A stretch of DNA of 64,000 nt from Roseateles sp049532965. Lineage in GTDB: Bacteria; Pseudomonadota; Gammaproteobacteria; Burkholderiales; Burkholderiaceae_C. Shown here one piece after another: positions 58,395 to 64,000 of this stretch (its first letter is position 1; each line of letters starts with the position of its first letter). The notes beneath the pieces are model-generated. The model had not been told where the DNA came from. It made no database searches and saw only the letters and a list, made by a program, of their open reading frames with translations. Position numbers and translations under genes: made by a program. Where the stretch lies: NCBI RefSeq assembly GCF_049532965.1, contig NZ_CP186694.1, forward strand, positions 2,666,001-2,730,000. The letters run 5' to 3'.

Positions 58395-60806
58395 ATGAGT
58401 CGACAGAGCGCGCTGCGGCGCTGGACGGTCCGAGGCCTGATCGGCCTGGCGGTGTTGCTGATCGCCGCGGTGGTCGGGATCTGGGCGGCGGTGCGCGCCA
58501 GCCTGCCGCAGCTGGACGGCAATGCCGCCATTCCCGGCCTGAGCGCGCCGGTCAGCCTGGGCCGCGACGAGCGCGGCACGCTGGTCCTGGAGGGTCGCAC
58601 GCGGCTGGACGTCGCGCGGGGCCTGGGCTTCGCCCATGCGCAGGAGCGCTTCTTCGAGATGGACCTGACACGCCGCTCCGCCGCCGGGGAACTGTCGGCG
58701 CTCTTCGGCGAGAAGGCGCTGGAGCGCGACCGCGGCCGCCGCGTCCACCGCCTGCGCGCGCGGCTGACCGAGCGCTTCGAGCAACTCTCCGGCGAGGACC
58801 GCCTGCTGCTGCTCGCGTACACGGAAGGGGTCAATGCCGGGCTGCATGCGTTGCCGATGCGGCCGTGGCAGTACTTGCTGCTGCGCGCCCGCCCGCAGGA
58901 CTGGACGCCGGTCGACTCGCTGCTGGTGATCGCGGAGATGTATTTCATGCTGCAAACCGGCAGCTACGAGGGCGGCTTCGAACGCGCCGTGCTGCGCGAG
59001 CGCGCCGGCGACGCGCTCTTCGACTGGCTCAGCCCGCGCGGCGGCCGCTGGGACGCGGCGCTCGACGGCAGCCAGATCCCGCCGCCGCCAATGCCGACGG
59101 CCGATCAACTGGACTTGCGGCGTCCGGTCTCAGCGCCGACGACGCCCGCCTCGGCCGCGCCTTCTTCACCGGCCTCTTCGGTGACAGGGCTCGACCTGCC
59201 CGGTCCCTCCCGAAGCCGGGAGCGCGGCGAGCAGCCGGTCCTCGGCAGCAACAACTGGGCCGTGGCCGGCTCGCGCACGACCCACGGCGGCGCCCTTCTG
59301 GCGGACGACATGCACCTGGGCCTGAGCGTGCCCAGCCTCTGGTTCCGCGCACAGTTCCAGATCGGCACCGGACCCTCCGCGCTGCGCGCCGCTGGCGTGA
59401 CGCTGCCGGGACTGCCCGCCTTGGTCGCCGGGTCCAACGGCGCGGTGGCCTGGGGATTCACCAATGCCTACGGGCAATGGTTCGACTGGGTGGAGGTGCC
59501 CCCTGACGCCCCGGTCACGACGCGCACCGAAACGCTCGAGGTCCACGGCGGACCGGCAGTGACGATGGAGGTGCGCGAGATCGATGGCGCACCGATCGTC
59601 GCCGTCGACGGCACGCGCCGCTTCGCGCTGCACTGGATCGCGCACCTGGGCGCGGCCTACAACCTGGAGCTGGACCGGATGCTGCAGGTGCGCCACGTGA
59701 GCGACGCGCTCGCGCTCGGGCAGCGCGCCGGCATGCCGCACCAGAACCTGCTGGCGGCCGATCGCGACGGCCAGATCGGATGGACCATCGCCGGCCGCCT
59801 GTGGGCCGAGCCGGGCCTGCCCGACCGCTACGGCCGCTTCGTGGCGCCATCGGCGATGCGCCGCGACTGGCTCGATCCGGACCGCGCCCCGCAGGTCCTC
59901 TCGCCGGCGCGGGGCCAGCTGTGGACCGCCAACAACCGCCAGCTCGACGGTGCGCCGGGCGATCTGCTCGGCGACGGCGGGTTTGACCTCGGCGCGCGGG
60001 CCCAGCAGATCCGCGACCGCCTGTCCGAGCGCGAGAAGCATGACGAGGCGTCCATCGGTGCCCTGCACTTCGACGACGAGGCCCGCTTCATGAAGACCTG
60101 GGCCGCGCGTCTGCTCGCGGTGGCGCGCACCGACGCCAGCACGAACCCGACGCATCGCGCCTTCGTCCAGTTGCTGGAGAACTGGAAAGGCCGCGCCGAT
60201 GCCGATTCAGCCGCCTACCGGCTGGTGCGACAGGCGCGGCTGCGCGTGCTCGACACGCTGTGGGACGCGTGGACGCTGCCGGTGCTCGGCGACCGGCAGC
60301 TCGATCCGAAACAGCGCACCCGCTGGCGCAACCAGTTCGAGTACAGCGCCGCCCGCGCCGTCGACGAGCGTCCCGTGCATCTGCTTCCGCCCGCTTATGC
60401 CAGTTGGGACGCACTGCTGCTGACGCAGCTCGACCTCGCCGCCAAGGAGATCGCGCCCGACGGCAACCTCGGCGAGGCCACCTGGGGAAGACAGAACGCC
60501 AGCCACATCCAGCATCCGCTGGCCAAGGCCATCCCCGCGCTCTCGCGATGGCTGGACATGCCCTCGGTCCCGCAGTCCGGCGACAGCAACCTGCCGCACG
60601 TCGCCGGGCCGGCGTTCGGGCAGTCGGAGCGCCTGGTCGTATCGCCCGGACGCGAGGACCAGGGCTGGTTGTCCATGCCCGGCGGACAGAGCGGGCATCC
60701 GATGTCGCCGTTCTATGGCGCCGGGCACCAGGACTGGGTGGAGGGCAAACCGACGCCGCTGCTCGCGGGTCCGGTGGTGCACCGGATCACCGCGCACCGG
60801 GACTGA
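58395..60806 (+). CDS. Penicillin acylase-family N-terminal nucleophile hydrolase
   Basis: 803-residue precursor of the Ntn-hydrolase fold. A membrane or signal helix at about 10-34; alpha-chain region with GFAHAQERFFEMDLTRR; a spacer; then the autocleavage site GSNNWAV, where Ser285 would become the N-terminal nucleophile of the beta chain. A downstream beta-chain Asn-containing motif LWTANNRQL is also present. Family members cleave beta-lactams, acyl-homoserine lactones or other amides; the natural substrate cannot be read here. A quorum-quenching role is possible. Confidence 0.9.
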   Translation: MSRQSALRRWTVRGLIGLAVLLIAAVVGIWAAVRASLPQLDGNAAIPGLSAPVSLGRDERGTLVLEGRTRLDVARGLGFAHAQERFFEMDLTRRSAAGELSALFGEKALERDRGRRVHRLRARLTERFEQLSGEDRLLLLAYTEGVNAGLHALPMRPWQYLLLRARPQDWTPVDSLLVIAEMYFMLQTGSYEGGFERAVLRERAGDALFDWLSPRGGRWDAALDGSQIPPPPMPTADQLDLRRPVSAPTTPASAAPSSPASSVTGLDLPGPSRSRERGEQPVLGSNNWAVAGSRTTHGGALLADDMHLGLSVPSLWFRAQFQIGTGPSALRAAGVTLPGLPALVAGSNGAVAWGFTNAYGQWFDWVEVPPDAPVTTRTETLEVHGGPAVTMEVREIDGAPIVAVDGTRRFALHWIAHLGAAYNLELDRMLQVRHVSDALALGQRAGMPHQNLLAADRDGQIGWTIAGRLWAEPGLPDRYGRFVAPSAMRRDWLDPDRAPQVLSPARGQLWTANNRQLDGAPGDLLGDGGFDLGARAQQIRDRLSEREKHDEASIGALHFDDEARFMKTWAARLLAVARTDASTNPTHRAFVQLLENWKGRADADSAAYRLVRQARLRVLDTLWDAWTLPVLGDRQLDPKQRTRWRNQFEYSAARAVDERPVHLLPPAYASWDALLLTQLDLAAKEIAPDGNLGEATWGRQNASHIQHPLAKAIPALSRWLDMPSVPQSGDSNLPHVAGPAFGQSERLVVSPGREDQGWLSMPGGQSGHPMSPFYGAGHQDWVEGKPTPLLAGPVVHRITAHRD

Positions 60807-62004
60807 CGTTGAACACCTGCCGCAGGTAAGCGAGGAAGGTCTGGTCCTCGCACATCGTCTTGCCGGGACTGTCGGACAGCTTCGCGACCGGCTGGCCGTT
60901 GACGTGGGTCAGCTTGATGACGATGTTCAGCGTCGGCAGTCCCACGTCGTTGCTCAGCTGCGTGCCGATGCCGAAGCCCAGTTGAACCCGGTCCGCGAAA
61001 TGCCGGTACAGCGCGAGCGCCTTCGGCACGTCCAGCGCGTCGGAGAACACCAGCCGCTTGGTGTGAGGGTCGATGCGCAGCTTGTCGTAGTGCGAGAGCG
61101 CCTTCTCGCCCCATTCGACCGGATCGCCGCTGTCGTGGCGCAGCCCGTCGAACAGCTTGGCGAAATAGAGGTCGAAATCGGCCAGGAACGCGTCCATGCC
61201 GATGACATCCGTCAACGCGATGCCGAGGTCGCCGCGGTACTCCTGCACCCAGTCCTCGAGCGCCTGCTTCTGGTGGTCGCGCAGCCGCACGCCGGTGGCC
61301 TGGTAGGCCTGCAGATACTCATGCGCCATCGTGCCGATCGGCACCAGGCCGAGTTCCTTGGCCAGCAGCACGTTGGAGGTGCCGCGGAAAGTCTCGGGCA
61401 ACTCGTCGCGCAGCGTGCGCAGCACCTCCTCGTGCCACGCGCCCGAGAAACGCCGGCGCAGGCCGAAGTCGAAGAACTGGAACGGATGGCGGCGCGGCGC
61501 CTCGTCGCGTGAGAACGCGCGGATCACTTCGATCTTGCGCGCGAGCCGGCGCCGTCCTTCCTCGATCGCGGGGCCGGCGTCGAAGCGGCGGAAGTACAGC
61601 TCGTTGACCATCGCGAGCACGAAGATCTCGAAGCCCATCACATGCACCTGCGGGCCGCGCACCACGATCTCGAGCCGTTCGCCGTCCGCGCGCACCGAGA
61701 TGAAATCGCGCTGGAAGCGGAAGATGCGCAGCAGGTCGATGAAGTCGGGCTTCATGAAGCGCAGCGCGCGCAGGTAGTCGAGTTCGTCGGGACGGAAGCT
61801 CAGTGCGCACAGATGGTCGAGTTCGCGCTCGAGGTCCGCGACCAGCTCGGCGAGCGGGTACTGCGGCGTGTTGCGGCAGGCGAAGCGGTACTCGGCCTGT
61901 GCCTGCGGATGGCGATGCAGCATCGCCTGCCACATCGTGAACTTGTAGAGATCGGTCTCCAGCAGGCTGCGGATCACTGGGGCGTGGGTCGAGGGGCGGC
62001 TCAT
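60787..62004 (-). CDS. pncB: Nicotinate phosphoribosyltransferase
   Basis: NAD salvage enzyme of 405 residues making nicotinate mononucleotide from nicotinate and PRPP. SLLETDLYKFTMWQAMLHRH and AEYRFACRN at the N-terminus, the conserved GTMAHEY (the His is the site of family autophosphorylation) and DSGDPVEWGEKA are all present. Convergent with and overlapping the acylase stop by 20 bases. Confidence 0.95.
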   Translation of the reverse strand: MSRPSTHAPVIRSLLETDLYKFTMWQAMLHRHPQAQAEYRFACRNTPQYPLAELVADLERELDHLCALSFRPDELDYLRALRFMKPDFIDLLRIFRFQRDFISVRADGERLEIVVRGPQVHVMGFEIFVLAMVNELYFRRFDAGPAIEEGRRRLARKIEVIRAFSRDEAPRRHPFQFFDFGLRRRFSGAWHEEVLRTLRDELPETFRGTSNVLLAKELGLVPIGTMAHEYLQAYQATGVRLRDHQKQALEDWVQEYRGDLGIALTDVIGMDAFLADFDLYFAKLFDGLRHDSGDPVEWGEKALSHYDKLRIDPHTKRLVFSDALDVPKALALYRHFADRVQLGFGIGTQLSNDVGLPTLNIVIKLTHVNGQPVAKLSDSPGKTMCEDQTFLAYLRQVFNVSPGAR

Positions 62005-62116
62005 GGGCGGGGACTGTACATGCGGGGCCCATGGCCTGGCGGGGCGGGGTTGTCATGTCCACTCGCATGGCATCCGGCACCCAACAGGCTCCTTCATCGC
62101 TTTCAGGAGCGTCTCG

Positions 62117-62974
62117 ATGCAGTTCTTCCCCCTGCCCGCAGCCGTGGCCGCAGCCCTGGCGCTGTCCGGTCTTCAGGTCCGCGCCGAGTCCGATCCGGCG
62201 CAACCGCCGTCAGAGACCATCGCCCCTCCGGCTCAACCTTCCGAGTGGAAGGTCTACCTTGACCACTCCTTCCGGATCGAGGTCGACGGCAATCTCAGTT
62301 GCTACAGCGAGGATGGCCAGGTTTGCAAACCCGGGAACCGTTCAACCGATCCGGCGGTCATCAAGCCGCTGACCTGTGGCCCGAATCACAAGGACCGCTA
62401 CGGCAACACCGGCTACGACGAGACGGATCACTGGTGCAACCGCGTGTACGCCAACCTCTTCGCCAAGTGGGAGAACTATGAAATGCTGGGATTTAGCGGC
62501 CTGCTGTCGAAGACGCCGAACAACGATCCGATGTGCATGTCCTCGAACGGCATCGACTGCGACTGGAACAGCAGAGAACGCGCCCCCGTGCCGGGCCGGA
62601 CCATCAAGCCGGTCGTCTGCGGCCAGGCTCTCCTCAAAACAAGGCGGCGCATCACGGGCTACGAGGAGCATTGGCCCAATCACTGGTGTCAAAGCCCGGA
62701 GATCGTGGCCTCCAACCTCACGCACCCGCCGGTCAGAGGAGTGGACCCGGCCGGTCGGGTGACGTTCACGTTTGCGTCGCTCCCTGCCTGGACCGCAGCA
62801 GACAGCCCTGTGTTCCGTGTGCGCAAGGCCACGGCGCCGAGCGACTTCGACGGGCTCTGGATCTTCGACCGCAACGAGAATCGCCTGGACATCAAATACG
62901 GCACGGCATCCTCCGCCGACCCAGAAGTCCCGCAGTTCGTGATGGCCGTGCCTCGCGAGAAACCCCGCTACTGA
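62117..62974 (+). CDS. Secreted protein with duplicated Cys-rich module
   Basis: 285 residues from the ATG at 62117, preceded by CAGGAG. Signal peptide about 1-23 (ending VRAES). Two similar modules follow: residues 62-107 (C62, C70, C87, C107) and 140-191 (C140, C148, C168, C191), each with a C-x7-C pair, IKPxxCG and TGY(D/E)E ending HWC. The eight Cys suggest disulfide-stabilised extracellular or periplasmic domains. A C-terminal beta-rich part has no Cys. Not recognised as a known family. Confidence 0.7.
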   Translation: MQFFPLPAAVAAALALSGLQVRAESDPAQPPSETIAPPAQPSEWKVYLDHSFRIEVDGNLSCYSEDGQVCKPGNRSTDPAVIKPLTCGPNHKDRYGNTGYDETDHWCNRVYANLFAKWENYEMLGFSGLLSKTPNNDPMCMSSNGIDCDWNSRERAPVPGRTIKPVVCGQALLKTRRRITGYEEHWPNHWCQSPEIVASNLTHPPVRGVDPAGRVTFTFASLPAWTAADSPVFRVRKATAPSDFDGLWIFDRNENRLDIKYGTASSADPEVPQFVMAVPREKPRY

Positions 62975-63024
62975 TCTTCCGGCTCGGCGATGATGCGCGC
63001 TGCCCGCATCGCATCGAACGCCCT

Positions 63025-63828
63025 GTGCCTCACGCCGCCACCCCGACCCGCCGCTTGCTTGCCGTCGCGCTGCTGTGCGCCGCGGCCGTCGTCCGCGCCC
63101 AGGTGCCCGTCGCGATCGAATCGCCGCCCAGACCGGAGCTGGCGATGAAGATGGTCTACGGAGGCAACACCTGGCGCGACGAACGGGTCGCCGCCTTCTT
63201 CGGCGGCCGGTCGCCGACGCTGCGCGCGGAAGTCCGCGAGGTGTTCCGCGCGCGCTACACCGAGCACGACGTCGACAAGCTGATGCTCGTGTATCAATTG
63301 ACGCCGGGGCCTCGCGAGCTGTTCCGCTGTCCCGCCTGCGTGCCGGCACTGGGTGCCGCCGTGCTGGCCGCCGACCACCAGGGGCGATGGCAGTTGCGCG
63401 CCAAGGGGCCGCTGCTGATGCCCGGCGCGCCTGGCTCCGGCGACGAGGACCTGCAACTGCTGCAGATCGCCGATCAGCGCTGGGTACTGCGGAGCCGGCG
63501 CCACGACGTCGACCGCGGCCGTGAAAGCCGGGCAGAACGCCTGGTCCTGGAGCGCGACGGGGAACTGCAGCTGGCCGCGGAACTCGGCTTCGATGACAAA
63601 CCCGGTCCGCTGGCCTGCGGCGCGGGCGCGGCGCCGCAGTCATCGGCCGTCAACGTGCTCAGCCCGGGACGTGGACCGCGCATCGAGATCGTGCTGCGCT
63701 TCAACGAAGGCCCGTGCCCGGCGCCCAGACCGGTGGTGCAGCGCACGCGCATGGAGCTGCGGGACAACCGCTTCGAGCTGGAGCCGGAACTGCGGGTCGA
63801 TGACGGGAATGACAAGGCGGCGGATTGA
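63025..63828 (+). CDS. Putative secreted protein of unknown function
   Basis: 267 residues from a GTG at 63025; the frame is open far upstream, but this start places the signal sequence (RRLLAVALLCAAAVVRAQ) at the N-terminus. Contains CPAC (a Cys pair resembling a redox or metal site, but no thioredoxin fold is evident). It follows the Cys-rich secreted gene by 50 bases and may be cotranscribed. Family not recognised. Confidence 0.6.
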   Translation: MPHAATPTRRLLAVALLCAAAVVRAQVPVAIESPPRPELAMKMVYGGNTWRDERVAAFFGGRSPTLRAEVREVFRARYTEHDVDKLMLVYQLTPGPRELFRCPACVPALGAAVLAADHQGRWQLRAKGPLLMPGAPGSGDEDLQLLQIADQRWVLRSRRHDVDRGRESRAERLVLERDGELQLAAELGFDDKPGPLACGAGAAPQSSAVNVLSPGRGPRIEIVLRFNEGPCPAPRPVVQRTRMELRDNRFELEPELRVDDGNDKAAD

Positions 63829-63834
63829 GCCCGC

Positions 63835-64000
63835 TCACCCCACCTTGTAGGTTTGCAGGTGGATGCTGGTCTCGGTGGCGCCGATGCCCTTGATCAGCCG
63901 CACGCGCTCGAGGATCTCCGCCAGTTCGGACAGGGTGTCCGCGCGCAGTTCGGCCAGCAGGTCCCAGCGGCCATTGGTGTCGAACAGCCCGGCCACACCG
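63835..64000 (-). CDS. Lrp/AsnC-family transcriptional regulator (C-terminal part)
   Basis: The last 54 codons are visible; the N-terminal helix-turn-helix lies beyond the window. GVAGLFDTNGRWDLLAELRA and IKGIGATETSIHLQTYK match the ligand-binding RAM domain of Lrp/AsnC proteins, including the conserved TET-x-I-x-L end. Convergent with the preceding gene, with six bases between the stops. Confidence 0.85.
   Translation of the reverse strand, partial: GVAGLFDTNGRWDLLAELRADTLSELAEILERVRLIKGIGATETSIHLQTYKVG

Noticed and set aside
1..64000. tRNA, rRNA, insertion sequence or prophage genes
   Set aside because: None recognised; no transposase, integrase or phage structural gene among the supported frames.

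Overview
The window is high-GC DNA with tightly packed genes and looks chromosomal. It most likely comes from a betaproteobacterium of the order Burkholderiales, close to the Roseateles/Mitsuaria/Rubrivivax group. The reasons are FlhDC-type flagellar control, the flagellar gene order, a PHA-granule phasin and codon use strongly biased to G/C at third positions. This placement is inferred from gene content; no rRNA or tRNA gene is present.

Region 1 (1-5.4 kb, minus strand) is the flagellar master-regulator region. It carries two nearly identical flhDC copies. The upstream copy is followed by a family 2 glycosyltransferase gene. The downstream copy is followed by a membrane-associated methyltransferase gene and then motA, which runs off the window edge. 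A TPR-protein gene closes the region. Region 2 (5.4-25 kb) is a nearly complete late and structural flagellar cluster: three tandem flagellin genes, fliD, fliS, a fliT-like gene, a YcgR-type PilZ gene, fliE (opposite strand), then fliFGHIJK and fliLMNOPQR. Six sites fit a sigma-28 pattern of the form TCAAG/TAAAG, 11-12 bases, then GCCGATAA-like; they precede motA, fliC1, fliC2, fliD, fliS and, unexpectedly, fliE.

Region 3 (25-26.1 kb) is a two-gene module of unlike base composition that ends in a HEPN-like protein. Region 4 (26.1-32.7 kb, minus strand) encodes a tripartite ABC exporter (adaptor, ATPase, two FtsX-like permeases) next to a soluble receiver-histidine kinase and a LuxR-type response regulator. 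Region 5 (32.9-40.7 kb) is a chemotaxis cluster: a CheZ-like phosphatase, CheY, CheA, a receptor ending in the DWETF CheR/CheB-docking pentapeptide, CheW and a second receptor with a dCache-like sensor.

Region 6 (40.8-64 kb) is mostly metabolic and housekeeping: M3 oligopeptidase, RmuC, MFS transporter, 2-hydroxyacid dehydrogenase, nitroreductase, thioesterase, cupin, HDAC-like deacetylase, phasin, TetR, YdeI-like protein, patatin lipoprotein, penicillin-acylase-family hydrolase, nicotinate phosphoribosyltransferase and a partial Lrp/AsnC regulator. Within it lies the most unusual content: two tandem paralogous genes (43.0-47.1 kb) for 646- and 669-residue proteins. Their middle part resembles the C80 cysteine-protease domain of MARTX toxins, but both presumed catalytic residues are replaced in both copies. 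A five-copy GGCAT repeat lies between them. The same region also has a 24-bp minisatellite upstream of rmuC and a secreted protein with an internally duplicated Cys-rich module.
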